This document shows positions 1-10,793 of a DNA stretch of 64,000 nt, piece by piece. Both the position numbers and the translations under genes were made by a program. Below the pieces are notes generated by a model. That model was given only the letters and a program-made list of their open reading frames with translations, had not been told where the DNA came from and ran no database searches. The stretch lies in assembly GCF_963678635.1 (NCBI RefSeq), contig NC_087062.1, forward strand, positions 50,668,178 through 50,732,177, written 5' to 3'. This stretch comes from Symsagittifera roscoffensis (taxonomy: Eukaryota; Xenacoelomorpha; Acoela; Convolutidae). How positions within the stretch are numbered: position 1 is the stretch's first letter; each line of letters opens with the position of its first letter.

Positions 1-31
1 GAGGTACGGGGATCAATGCCCCGCATCTCCA
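1..31 (+). tRNA. tRNA-Ala, 3' part only (window edge)
   Basis: Holds the variable loop, an intact T arm (CGGGG/CCCCG) and acceptor 3' strand CATCTCC plus A73. The anticodon lies before the window. Confidence 0.6.
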
Positions 32-393
32 AATCTAGAGTCACTCACCAAATGGGAATCATTATCTCCAGATAATCTATTGCATATTGAAATTCCTAAC
101 AAGTAGATTTTCTGCGAACGAAAAAAAAACTTCATAGCGACTATGCGAAAAAAAATTCCGCGAGATTTGATAAACATGGGATGTAGGTCAAATGGTAGAG
201 CGCCTACTTAGCAAGCCAGAAGTACGGGGAGCAATACCCCGCATCTCCGAAGTTAAGGTCATCGAGCAATTAATTAACTTTCTTCAGAAAACTACTGAAT
301 ATTGAAGTTTTATACAAGAAATACCTTCCAAGAAAAATTTTAACCTCTTGTTTGCCGACTGAAACAAAAGCTTCCTCGACAGTTATAAATTAT

Positions 394-466
394 GGGGATG
401 TAGCTCAAATATTAGAGCTCTCGCTTTGCATGCGAGAGGTACGGGGATCGATGCCCCGCATCTCCA
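394..466 (+). tRNA. tRNA-Ala(TGC)
   Basis: Full cloverleaf: GGGGATG/CATCTCC with G3.U70, anticodon loop TTTGCAT, T stem CGGGG/CCCCG. The D loop is AAATATTA and lacks G18G19, which weakens the tertiary fold. Confidence 0.6.
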
Positions 467-833
467 AAGGTAGAGCCACTCATCAAATGGTAATCACTAT
501 CTCCAGAGAATCTATTGCATATTGAAATTCCTAACAAGTAGATTTTCTGCGAACGAAAAGAAAAACTTCTTAGTTGCTGACTAATCCAAAAAAAATTTCG
601 CGAGAATTGATAAACATGCGATGTAGGTCAAATGGTAGAGCGCCTACTTAGCAAGGCAGAAGTACGGGGAGCAATACTCCGCATCTCCGAAGTTAAGGAC
701 AACGAGCAATTAATTAACCTTCTTCAGAAAACTACTGAATATTGAAGTCTTATACTAGAAATACCTTCCAAGAAAAATTTTAACCTCTTGTTTGCCGACT
801 GAAACAAAAGCTTCCTCGACAGGTATAAATCAT

Positions 834-906
834 GTGGATGTAGCTCAACTGGTAGAGCGCTCGCTTAGCATGCGAGAGGTACGGGGATCAATGCCCCGCA
901 TCTTCA
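834..906 (+). tRNA. tRNA-Ala(AGC)
   Basis: Anticodon loop TTAGCAT. Acceptor GTGGATG/CATCTTC has a T2:T71 mismatch. D loop AACTGGTA keeps GG. T stem intact. Confidence 0.6.
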
Positions 907-1273
907 CATCTAGAGTCACTCATCAAATGGTAATCACTATCTCCAGATGATCTATTGCATATTGAAATTCCTAACAAGTAGATTTTCTGCGAACGAAAAG
1001 AAAAACTTCATAGTTGCTGACTAAGCGAAAAATAATTCCGCGAGATTTGAAAGCCATGGGATGAAGGTCAAATGGTAGAGCGCCCACTTATCAAGCCAGA
1101 AGTACGGGAAGCAATACCCCGCATCTCCAAAGTTAAGGACATCGAGTTCTTAATTAATTTTCTTCAGAAAACTACTGAATATTGAAATTTTGTACAAGAA
1201 ATACCTTCCCAGAAAATTTATAACCTCTTGTTTGCCGACTGAAATAAAAGCTTCCTCGACAGTTCTAAACTAC

Positions 1274-1346
1274 GGAGATGTAGCTCAAATGGTAGAGCGC
1301 TCGCTTGGCATGCGAGAGGTACGGGGATCGATGACCCGCATCTTCA
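1274..1346 (+). tRNA. tRNA-Ala-like with anticodon GGC
   Basis: Anticodon loop TTGGCAT gives GGC, an Ala anticodon normally absent from eukaryotic nuclear tRNA sets. Acceptor GGAGATG/CATCTTC pairs but has A3:U70, losing the main AlaRS signal. The last T-stem pair is G:A. Probably a variant pseudogene. Confidence 0.5.
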
Positions 1347-1713
1347 AAACTAGAGCCACTCACCAAATGGTAATCACTATCTGCAGATAATCTATTGCAT
1401 ATTGAAATTCCTAACAAGTAGATTTTCTGCGAACGAAAAGAAAAACTTCATAGTTGCTGACTAAGCGAAAAAAAATTCCGCGAGATTTGATAAACATGGG
1501 ATGTAGCTCAAATGGTAGAGCGCCTACTTAGCAAGCCAGAAGTACGGAGAGCAATACCCCGCATCTCCGAAGTTAAGGTCATCGAGAAATTAATTAACTT
1601 TCTTCAGAAAACTACTGAATATTGAAGTTTTATACAAGAAATACCTTCCAAGAAAAATTTTAACCTCTTGTTTGCCGACTGAAACAAAAGCTTCCTCGAC
1701 AGTTATAAATTAT

Positions 1714-1786
1714 GGGGATGTAGCTCAAATATTAGAGCTCTCGCTTTGCATGCGAGAGGTACGGGGATCGATGCCCCGCATCTCCA
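1714..1786 (+). tRNA. tRNA-Ala(TGC)
   Basis: Same sequence type as the copy at 394, 1320 bp (three periods) downstream. G18G19 missing from the D loop. Confidence 0.6.
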
Positions 1787-2153
1787 AAGGTAGAGCCACT
1801 CATCAAATGGTAATCACTATCTGCAGATAATCTATTGCATATTGAAATTCCTAACAAGTAGATTTTCTGCGAACGAAAAGAAAAACTTCTTAGTTGCTGA
1901 CTAATCCAAAAAAAATTTCGCGAGAATTGATAAACATGCGATGTAGGTCAAATGGTAGAGCGCCTACTTAGCAAGCCAGAAGTACGGGGAGCAATACTCC
2001 GCATCTCCGAAGTTAAGGACAACGAGCAATTAATTAACCTTCTTCAGAAAACTACTGAATATTGAAGTCTTATACTAGAAATACCTTCCAAGAAAAATTT
2101 TAACCTCTTGTTTGCCGACTGAAACAAAAGCTTCCTCGACAGGTATAAATCAT

Positions 2154-2226
2154 GTGGATGTAGCTCAAATGGTAGAGCGCTCGCTTAGCATGCGAGAGGT
2201 ACGGGGATCAATGCCCCGCATCTTCA
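2154..2226 (+). tRNA. tRNA-Ala(AGC)
   Basis: Like the copy at 834 but with the usual D loop AAATGGTA. T2:T71 mismatch in the acceptor stem. Confidence 0.6.
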
Positions 2227-2593
2227 CATCTAGAGTCACTCATCAAATGGTAATCACTATCTCCAGATGATCTATTGCATATTGAAATTCCTAACAAGTA
2301 GATTTTCTGCGAACGAAAAGAAAAACTTCATAGTTGCTGACTAAGCGAAAAAAAATTCCGCGAGATTTGATAAACATGGGATGTAGCTCAAATGGTAGAG
2401 CGCCTACTTAGCAAGCCAGAAGTACGGAGAGCAATACCCCGCATCTCCGAAGTTAAGGTCATCGAGAAATTAATTAACTTTCTTCAGAAAACTACTGAAT
2501 ATTGAAGTTTTATACAAGAAATACCTTCCAAGAAAAATTTTAACCTCTTGTTTGCCGACTGAAACAAAAGCTTCCTCGACAGTTATAAATTAT

Positions 2594-2666
2594 GGGGATG
2601 TAGCTCAAATATTAGAGCTCTCGCTTTGCATGCGAGAGGTACGGGGATCGATGCCCCGCATCTCCA
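2594..2666 (+). tRNA. tRNA-Ala(TGC)
   Basis: Duplicate of the copy at 1714, 880 bp downstream. D loop lacks G18G19. Confidence 0.6.
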
Positions 2667-3033
2667 AAGGTAGAGCCACTCATCAAATGGTAATCACTAT
2701 CTCCAGATAATCTATTGCATATTGAAATTCCTAACAAGTAGATTTTCTGCGAACGAAAAGAAAAACTTCTTAGTTGCTGACTAATCCAAAAAAAATTTCG
2801 CGAGAATTGATAAACATGCGATGTAGGTCAAATGGTAGAGCGCCTACTTAGCAAGCCAGAAGTACGGGGAGCAATACTCCGCATCTCCGAAGTTAAGGAC
2901 AACGAGCAATTAATTAACCTTCTTCAGAAAACTACTGAATATTGAAGTCTTATACTAGAAATACCTTCCAAGAAAAATTTTAACCTCTTGTTTGCCGACT
3001 GAAACAAAAGCTTCCTCGACAGGTATAAATCAT

Positions 3034-3106
3034 GTGGATGTAGCTCAAATGGTAGAGCGCTCGCTTAGCATGCGAGAGGTACGGGGATCAATGCCCCGCA
3101 TCTTCA
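3034..3106 (+). tRNA. tRNA-Ala(AGC)
   Basis: Duplicate of the copy at 2154, 880 bp downstream; T2:T71 mismatch. Confidence 0.6.
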
Positions 3107-3473
3107 CATCTAGAGTCACTCATCAAATGGTAATCACTATCTCCAGATGATCTATTGCATATTGAAAATCCTAACAAGTAGATTTTCTGCGAACGAAAAG
3201 AAAAACTTCATAGCTGCTGACTAAGCGAAAAATAATTCCGCGAGATTTGAAAGCCATGGGATGAAGGTCAAATGGTAGAGCGCCCACTTATCAAGCCAGA
3301 AGTACGGGAAGCAATACCCCGCATCTCCAAAGTTAAGGACATCGAGTTCTTAATTAATTTTCTTCAGAAAACTACTGAATATTGAAATTTTGTACAAGAA
3401 ATACCTTCCCAGAAAATTTATAACCTCTTGTTTGCCGACTGAAATAAAAGCTTCCTCGACAGTTCTAAACTAC

Positions 3474-3546
3474 GGAGATGTAGCTCAAATGGCAGAGCGC
3501 TCGCTTGGCATGCGAGAGGTACGGGGATCGATGACCCGCATCTTCA
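3474..3546 (+). tRNA. tRNA-Ala-like with anticodon GGC
   Basis: Second GGC copy, 2200 bp after the one at 1274. Differs from it by T to C in the D loop (GGCAGAG). A3:U70 in place of G3.U70. Confidence 0.5.
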
Positions 3547-3913
3547 AAACTAGAGCCACTCACCAAATGGTAATCACTATCTGCAGATAATCTATTGCAT
3601 ATTGAAATTCCTAACAAGTAGATTTTCTGCGAACGAAAAGAAAAACTTCATAGTTGCTGACTAAGCGAAAAAAAATTCCGCGAGATTTGATAAACATGGG
3701 ATGTAGCTCAAATGGTAGAGCGCCTACTTAGCAAGCCAGAAGTACGGAGAGCAATACCCCGCATCTCCGAAGTTAAGGTCATCGAGAAATTAATTAACTT
3801 TCTTCAGAAAACTACTGAATATTGAAGTTTTATACAAGAAATACCTTCCAAGAAAAACTTTAACCTCCTGTTTGCCGACTGAAACAAAAGCTTCCTCGAC
3901 TGTTATAAATCAT

Positions 3914-3986
3914 GGGGATGTAGCTCAAATAGTAGAGCGCTCGCTTAGCTTGCGAGAGGTACGGGGATCGATGACCCGCATCTTCA
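3914..3986 (+). tRNA. tRNA-Ala(AGC), altered loop
   Basis: Anticodon loop TTAGCTT has T at position 37, which is normally a purine. D loop lacks GG. T stem ends in a G:A mismatch. Confidence 0.5.
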
Positions 3987-4353
3987 AAACTAGAGCCACT
4001 CACCAAATGGTAATCACTATCTGCAGATAATCTATTGCATATTGAAATTCCTAACAAGTAGATTTTCTGCGAACGAAAAGAAAAACTTCATAGTTGCTGA
4101 TTAAGCGAAAAAAAATTCCGCGAGATTTGATAAACATGGGATGTAGCTCAAATGGTAGAGCGCCTACTTAGCAAGCCAGAAGTACGGGGAGCAATACCCC
4201 GCATCTCCGAAGTTAAGGTCATCAAGAAATTAATTAACTTTCTTCAGAAAACTACTGAATATTGAAGTTTTATACAAGAAATACCTTCCAAGAAAAACTT
4301 TAACCTCCTGTTTGCCGACTGAAACAAAAGCTTCCTCGACTGTTATAAATCAT

Positions 4354-4426
4354 GGGGATGTAGCTCAAATGGTAGAGCGCTCGCTTAGCATGCGAGAGGT
4401 ACGGTGATCAATGCCCCGCAACTCCA
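4354..4426 (+). tRNA. tRNA-Ala(AGC), weakened
   Basis: Acceptor 3' strand is CAACTCC (one mismatch) and the T stem 5' strand is CGGTG (one mismatch). Anticodon arm and D arm intact. Confidence 0.5.
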
Positions 4427-4794
4427 AAAACTTGAGTCACTCATCAAATGGTAATGACTATCTCCAGACAATCTATTGCATTTTGAAATTCCTAACAAGA
4501 AGATTTTCTGCGAATGAAAAGAAAAACTGCATAGTTGCTGACTAAGCGAAAAAAAAATTCCCCGAGATTTGATAAACATGGGATGTAGGTCAAATGGAAG
4601 AGCGCCCACTTATCAAGCCAGAAGTACGGGGAGCAATACCCCGCATCTCCAAAGTTAGGACATCGAGTTTTTAATTAACTTTCTTCAGAAAGCTACTGAA
4701 TATTGAAATCTTATACAAGAAATACCTTCCCAGAAAATTTATAACCTCTTGTTTGCCGACTGAAACAAAAGCTTCCTCGACAGTTATAAATCAT

Positions 4795-4867
4795 GGGGAT
4801 GTAGCTCAAATGGTAGAGCGCTCGCTTAGCATGCGAGAGGTACGGTGATCAATGCCCCGCATCTCCA
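4795..4867 (+). tRNA. tRNA-Ala(AGC)
   Basis: Intact acceptor with G3.U70, intact D and anticodon arms. Single T-stem mismatch (CGGTG/CCCCG). Confidence 0.65.
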
Positions 4868-5235
4868 AAAGCTTGAGTCACTCATCAAATGGTAATGACT
4901 ATCTCCAGATAATCTATTGCATTTTGAAATTCCTAACAAGAAGATTTTCTGCGAACGAAAAGAAAAACTGCATAGTTGCTGACAAAGCGAAAAAAAAATT
5001 CCCCGAGATTTGATAAACATGGGATGTAGGTCAAATGGAAGAGCGCCCACTTATCAAGCCAGAAAAACGCGGAGCAATACCCCGCATCTCCAAAGTTAGG
5101 AGATCGAGTTTTTAATTAACTTTCTTCAGAAAACTACTGAATATTGAAATCTTATACAAGAATTACCTTCCCAGAAAAATTATAACCTCTTGTTTGCCGA
5201 CTGAAACAAAAGCTTCCTCGACAGTTCTTAATTCT

Positions 5236-5308
5236 GGGGATGTAGCTCAAATAGTAGAGCTCTCGCTTTGCATTCGAGAAGTGCGGGGATCGATGCCCCG
5301 CATCTCCA
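5236..5308 (+). tRNA. tRNA-Ala(TGC), weakened
   Basis: Anticodon stem CTCGC/TCGAG has one mismatch beside the loop. D loop AAATAGTA lacks GG. Acceptor and T stems intact. Confidence 0.5.
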
Positions 5309-5457
5309 AAGCTAGAGCCACTCATCAAATGGCAATCACTATCTCCAGATAATCTATTGCATATTGAAATTCCTAACAAGTAGATTTTCTGCGAACGAGA
5401 AGAAAAAAAACGTAGTTGCTGACTAAGCGAAAAAAATTTCGCGAGAATTGATAAACA

Positions 5458-5530
5458 TGGGATGTAGCTCAAATGGTAGAGCGCTCGCTTAGCATGCGAG
5501 AGGTACGGTGATCAATGCCCCGCATCTCCA
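5458..5530 (+). tRNA. tRNA-Ala(AGC), hybrid monomer
   Basis: The left flank and first bases (TGGGATG) are those of the degenerate monomer, but the body from TAGCTC on is the intact type with loop TTAGCAT. It follows the intact copy at 5236 with no degenerate copy between, so the alternation slips here. T stem CGGTG/CCCCG has one mismatch. Confidence 0.55.
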
Positions 5531-5898
5531 AAAGCTTGAGTCACTCATCAAATGGTAATGACTATCTCCAGATAATCTATTGCATTTTGAAATTCCTAAC
5601 AAGAAAATTTTCTGCGAACGAAAAGAAAAACTGCATAGTTGCTGACTAAGCGAAAAAAAAATTCCCCGAGATTTGATAAACATGGGATGTAGGTCAAATG
5701 GAAGAGCGCCCACTTATCAAGCCAGAAGTACGGGGAGCAATACCCCGCATCTCTAAAGTTAGGAGATCGAGTTTTTTATTAACTTTCTTCAGAAAACTAC
5801 TGAATATTGAAATCTTATACAAGAAATACCTTCCCAGAAAATTTATAACCTCTTGTTTGCCGACTGAAACAAAAGCTTCCTCGACAGTTCTTAATTCT

Positions 5899-5971
5899 GG
5901 GGATGTAGCTCAAATAGTAGAGCTCTCGCATTGCATGCGAGAAGCGCGGGGATCGATGCCCCGCATCTCCA
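5899..5971 (+). tRNA. tRNA-Ala(TGC)
   Basis: Loop ATTGCAT (A32). D loop AAATAGTA lacks GG. Acceptor with G3.U70, anticodon stem and T stem intact. Confidence 0.55.
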
Positions 5972-6336
5972 AAGCTAGAGCCACTCATCAAATGGCAATC
6001 ACTATCTCCAGATAATCTATTGCATATTGAAATTCCTAACAAGTAGATTTTCTGCGAACGAGAAGAAAAAAAACGTAGTTGCTGACTAAGCGAAAAAAAT
6101 TTCGCGAGAATTGATAAACATGGGATGTAGGTCAAATGGTAGAGCGCCCACTTATCAAGTCAGAAGTACGGGGAACAATACCCCGCATCTCCGAAATTAA
6201 GGACATCGAGCAATTAATTAACCTTGTTCTGAAAACTACTGAATATTGAAGTCTTATACAAGAAATACCTTCCAAGAAAAATTTTACCTCTTGTTTGCCG
6301 ACTGAAACAAAAGCTTCCTCGACAGTTTTAAATCAT

Positions 6337-6409
6337 GGGGATGTAGCTCAAATGGTAGAGCGCTCGCTTAGCATGCGAGAGGTAGGGGGATCAATGCCCC
6401 GCATCTCCA
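6337..6409 (+). tRNA. tRNA-Ala(AGC)
   Basis: All arms intact except a G:G at the base of the T stem (GGGGG/CCCCG). Confidence 0.65.
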
Positions 6410-6776
6410 AATCTAGAGTCACTCATGAAATGGTAATCACTATCTCCAGATAATCCATTGCATATTGATATTCCTAACAAGTAGATTTTCTGCGAACGAA
6501 AAGAAAAACTTCATAGTTGCTGACTAAGCGAAAAAAAATTCCGCGAGATTTGAAAAACATGGGATGTAGGTCAAATGGTAGAGCGCCCACTTATCAAGCC
6601 AGAAGTACGGGGAGCAATACCCCGCATCTCCAAAGTTAAGGACATCGAGTTTTTAATTAATTTTCTTCAGAAAACTACTGAATATTGAAATCTTATAAAA
6701 GAAATACCTTCCCAGAAAATTTATAACCTCTTGTTTGCCGACTGAAATAAAAGCTTCCTCGACAGTTCTAAACTAT

Positions 6777-6849
6777 GTGGATGTAGCTCAAATGGTAGAA
6801 CGCTCGCATTGCATGCGAGATGTACGGGGATTGATGCCCCGCATCTCCA
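6777..6849 (+). tRNA. tRNA-Ala(TGC), weakened
   Basis: T2 in the acceptor stem and GAAC in the D stem are mismatches. Loop ATTGCAT, T loop ATTGATG. Confidence 0.45.
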
Positions 6850-7214
6850 AAACTATAGCCACTCATCAAATGGCAATCACTATCTCCAGATAATCTATTG
6901 CATATTGAAATTCCTAACAAGTAGATTTTCTGCGAACGAGAAGAAAAAAAACATAGTTGCTGACTAAGCGAAAAAATTTTCGCGAGAATTGATAAACATG
7001 GGATGTAGGTCAAATGGTAGAGCGCCCACTTATCAAGTCAGAAGTACGGGGAGCAATACCCCGCATTTCCGAAATCAAGGACATCGAGCAATTAATTAAC
7101 CTTGTTCTGAAAACTACTGAATATAGTCTTATACAAGAAATACCTTCCAAGATAAAAATTTTAACCTCTTGTTTGCCGACTGAAACAAAAGCTTCCTCGA
7201 CAGTTTTAAATCAT

Positions 7215-7286
7215 GGGGATGTAGCTCAAATGGTAGAGCGCTCGCTTAGCATGCGAGAGGTACGGGGATCAATGCCCGCATCTCCA
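7215..7286 (+). tRNA. tRNA-Ala(AGC) with 1-nt T-arm deletion
   Basis: 72 nt: one C is missing from the 3' T-stem strand (AATGCCCGCA). Other arms intact. Confidence 0.5.
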
Positions 7287-7652
7287 AATCTAGGGTCACT
7301 CATGAACTGTAATCACTATCTCCAGATAATCCATTGCATATTGATATTCCTAACAAGTAGATTTTCTGCGTACGAAAAGAAAAACTTCATAGTTGCTGAC
7401 TAAGCGAAAAAAAATTCCGCGAGATTTGAAAAACATGGGATGTAGGTCAAATGGTAGAGCGCTCACTTATCAAGCCACAAGTACGGGGAGCAAAACCACG
7501 CATCTCCAAAGTTAAGGACATCGAGTTTTTAATTAATTTTCTTCAGAAAACTACTGAATATTGAAATCTTATACAAGAACTACCTTCCCAGAAAATTTAT
7601 AACCTCTTGTTTGCCGACTGAAATAAAAGCTTCCTCGACAGTTCTAAACTAT

Positions 7653-7725
7653 GGGGATGTAGCTCAAATGGTAGAGCGCTCGCTTTGCATGCGAGAGGTA
7701 CGGGGATTGATGCCCCGCATCTCCA
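7653..7725 (+). tRNA. tRNA-Ala(TGC)
   Basis: All four stems intact, G3.U70 and G18G19 present, loop TTTGCAT. Only oddity is T loop ATTGATG. Confidence 0.75.
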
Positions 7726-8092
7726 AAACTAGAGCCACTCTTCAAATGGTAATCACTATCTCCAGATAATCTATTGCATATTGATATTCCTAACAAGTAG
7801 TTTTTCTGCGAACGAAAAGAAAAATTTCATAGTTGCTGACTAAGCGAAAAAAAATTCCGCGAGATTTGAAAAACATGGGATGTAGGTCAAATGGTAGAGC
7901 GCTCACTTATCAAGCCAGAAGTTCGGGGAGCAATAACCCGCATCTCCGAAGTTAAGGACATCAAGTTTTTAATTAATTTTCTTCAGAAAACTACTGAATA
8001 TTGAAACCTTATACAAGAAAAACCTTCCCAGAAAATTTATAACCTCTTGTTTGCCGACTGAAATAAAAGCTTCCTCGACAGTTCTAAACTAT

Positions 8093-8165
8093 GGGGATGT
8101 AGCTCAAATGGTAGAGCGCTCGCTTTGCATGCGAGAGGTACGGCGATTGATGCCCCGCATCTCCA
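8093..8165 (+). tRNA. tRNA-Ala(TGC)
   Basis: Intact acceptor, D and anticodon arms. T stem CGGCG/CCCCG has one mismatch. Confidence 0.62.
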
Positions 8166-8529
8166 AAACTAGAGCCACTCATCAAATGGTAATCACTATC
8201 TGCAGATAATCTATTGCATATTGAAATTCCTAACAAGTAGATTTTCTGCGAACGAAAAAAAAACTTCATAGTTGCTGACTAAGCGAAAAAAATTCCGCGA
8301 GATTTGATAAACATGGGATGTAGGTCAAATGGTAGAGCGCCCACTTATCAAGCCAGAAGTACGGGGAGCAATACCCCGCATCTACAAAGTTAAGGACATC
8401 GAGTTTTTATTTAATTTTCTTCAGAAAACTACTGAATATTGAAATATTATACAAGAAATACCTTCCCAGAAAATTTATAACCTTTTCTTTGCGACTGAAA
8501 CAAAAGCTTCCTCGACAGTTCTAAATTAT

Positions 8530-8602
8530 GGGGAAGTAGCTCAAATAGCAGAGCTCTCGCTTTGCATGCGAGAGGTACGGGGATCGATGCCCCGCATCTC
8601 CA
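8530..8602 (+). tRNA. tRNA-Ala(TGC), weakened
   Basis: Acceptor GGGGAAG has a mismatch at position 6. D loop AAATAGCA lacks GG. Anticodon and T stems intact. Confidence 0.5.
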
Positions 8603-8966
8603 AAACTAGAGCCACTCATCAAATGGTAATCACTATCTGCAGATAATCTATTGCATATTGAAATTCCTAACAAGTAGATTTTCTGCGAACGAAAAAAAAA
8701 CTTCATAGTTGCTGACTAAGCGAAAAAAATTCTGCGAGATTTGATAAACATGGGATGTAGGTCAAATGGTAGAGCGCCCAATTGTCAAGCCAGAAGTACG
8801 GGGAGCAATAACCCGCATCTCCAAATTTAAGGACATCGAGTTTTTAATTAATTTTCTTCAGAAAACTACTGAATTTTGAAATCTTATACAAAAAATAACT
8901 TCCCAGAAAATTTATAACCTCTTGTTTGCCGACTGAAACAAAAGCTTCCTCGACAGTTCAAATTAA

Positions 8967-9039
8967 GGGGATGTAGCTCAATTAGTAGAGCTCTCGCTTT
9001 GCTTGCGAGAGGTACGGGGATCGATGCCCCGCATCTCCA
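8967..9039 (+). tRNA. tRNA-Ala(TGC), altered loop
   Basis: Loop TTTGCTT (T37). D loop ATTAGTA lacks GG. Stems intact with G3.U70. Confidence 0.5.
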
Positions 9040-9406
9040 AAGCTAGAGCCACTCATCAAATGGTAATCACTATCTCCAAATAATCTATTGCATATTGAAA
9101 TTCCTAACAAGTAGATTTTCTGCGAACGAAAAGAAAAACTTCTTAGTTGCTGACTAAGCGAAAAAAAATTTCGCGAGAATTGATAAACATGGGATGTAGG
9201 TCAAATGGTAGAGCGCCTACTTAGCAAGCCAGAAGTACGGGGAGCAATACCCCGCATCTACGAAGTTAAGGACATCGAGCAATTAATTAACCTTCTTCAG
9301 AAAACTACTGAATATTGAAGTCTTATACTAGAAATACCTTACAAGAAAAATTTTTACCTCCTGTTTGCCGACTGAAACAAAAGCTTCCTCGACAGTTATT
9401 AATCAT

Positions 9407-9479
9407 GGGGATGTAGCTCAAATGGTAGAGCGCTCGCTTAGCATGCGAGAGGTACGGGGAGCAAAGCCCCGCATCTTCA
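9407..9479 (+). tRNA. tRNA-Ala(AGC), altered T loop
   Basis: T loop AGCAAAG resembles that of the degenerate monomer, a possible conversion tract. Acceptor 3' CATCTTC leaves G2.U71. Anticodon arm intact. Confidence 0.5.
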
Positions 9480-9845
9480 AATCTACAGTCACTCAGCAAA
9501 TGTTAATCACTATCTCCAGATAATCTATTGCATATTGAAATTCCTAACAAGTAGATTTTCTGCGAACGAAAAGAAAAACTTCTCAGTTGCTGACTAAGCG
9601 AAGAAAAATTCCGCGAGATTTGAAAACCATGGGATGTAGATGAAAAGGTAGAGCGCCCACTTATTAAGCCAGAAGTACGGGGAGCAATACCCCGCATCTC
9701 CAAAGTTAAGGACATCGAGTTTTTAATTAATTTTCTTCAGAAAACTACTGAATATTGAAATCTTATACTAGAAATACCTTCACAGAAAATTTAAAACTCT
9801 TGTTTGCTGACTGAAATAAAAGCTTCCTCGACAGTTCTAAACTAT

Positions 9846-9918
9846 GGGGATGTAGCTCAAATGGTAGAGAGCTCGCTTTCCATGCGAGAGGTACGGGGAT
9901 CGATGCCCCGCATCTCCA
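9846..9918 (+). tRNA. tRNA-Ala body with Gly-type anticodon TCC
   Basis: Anticodon loop TTTCCAT: G35 to C relative to TGC copies gives TCC (reads GGA, Gly). Acceptor keeps G3.U70, so AlaRS determinants remain. D stem has a G10:A25 mismatch. If made, it could place Ala at Gly codons; it may simply be a decaying copy. Confidence 0.5.
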
Positions 9919-10282
9919 AAACTAGAGCCACTCACCAAATGGTAATCACTATCTGCAGATAATCTATTGCATATTGAAAAGCCTAACAAGTAGATTTTCT
10001 GCGAACGAAAAAAAACTTCATAGTTGCTGACTAAGCGAAAAAAATTCCGCGGGATTTGATACACATGGAAAGTAGGTCAAATGGTAGAGCGCCTTCTTAG
10101 GAAGCCAGAAGTACGGGGAGCAATACCCCGCATCTCCAAAGTTAAGGACATCGCGCAATTATTTAACTTTCTTCAGAAAACTACTGAATATTGAAGTCTT
10201 ATACAAAAAATACCTTCCAAGAAAACTTTTAACCTCTTGGTTGCCGACTGAAACAAAAGCTTCCTCGACAGTTATAAATCAT

Positions 10283-10355
10283 GGGGATGTAGCTTAAATG
10301 GTAGAGCGCGCGCTTAGCATGCGAGAGGTACGGGGATAGATGCCCCGCTGCTCCA
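10283..10355 (+). tRNA. tRNA-Ala(AGC), weakened
   Basis: A box reads TAGCTTAAATGG, anticodon stem CGCGC/GCGAG has one mismatch, and acceptor 3' strand CTGCTCC is altered. Confidence 0.45.
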
Positions 10356-10720
10356 AAACTAGAGCCACTCATCAAATGGTAATCACTATCTGCAGATGAT
10401 CTATTGCGTATTGAAATTCCTAACAAGTAGATTTTCTACGAACGAAAAAAAAACTTCATAGTTGCTGACTAAGCGAAAAAAATTCCGCGAGATTTGATAA
10501 ACATGGGATGTAGGTCAAATGGTAGAGCGCCCACTTATCAAGCCAGATGTACGGGGAGAAATACCCCGCATCTCCAAAGTTAAGGACATCGAGTTTTTAA
10601 TTAATTTTCTTCAGAAAACTACTGAATATTGAAATCTTATACAAGAAATACCTTCGCAGAAAATTTATAACCTCTTGTTTGCCGACTGAAATAAAAGCTT
10701 CCTCGACAGTTCTAAACTAT

Positions 10721-10793
10721 GGGGATGTAGCTCAAATGGTAGAGCGCTCGCTTTGCATGCGAGAGGTACGGGGATCGATGCCCCGCATCTCCA
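10721..10793 (+). tRNA. tRNA-Ala(TGC), intact
   Basis: Best TGC copy: all stems pair, G3.U70, A73, G18G19, loop TTTGCAT, T loop ATCGATG. A box TAGCTCAAATGG fits the Pol III consensus. The B box has GGATCGATGCC. First downstream T4 lies ~80 nt away. Confidence 0.82.
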
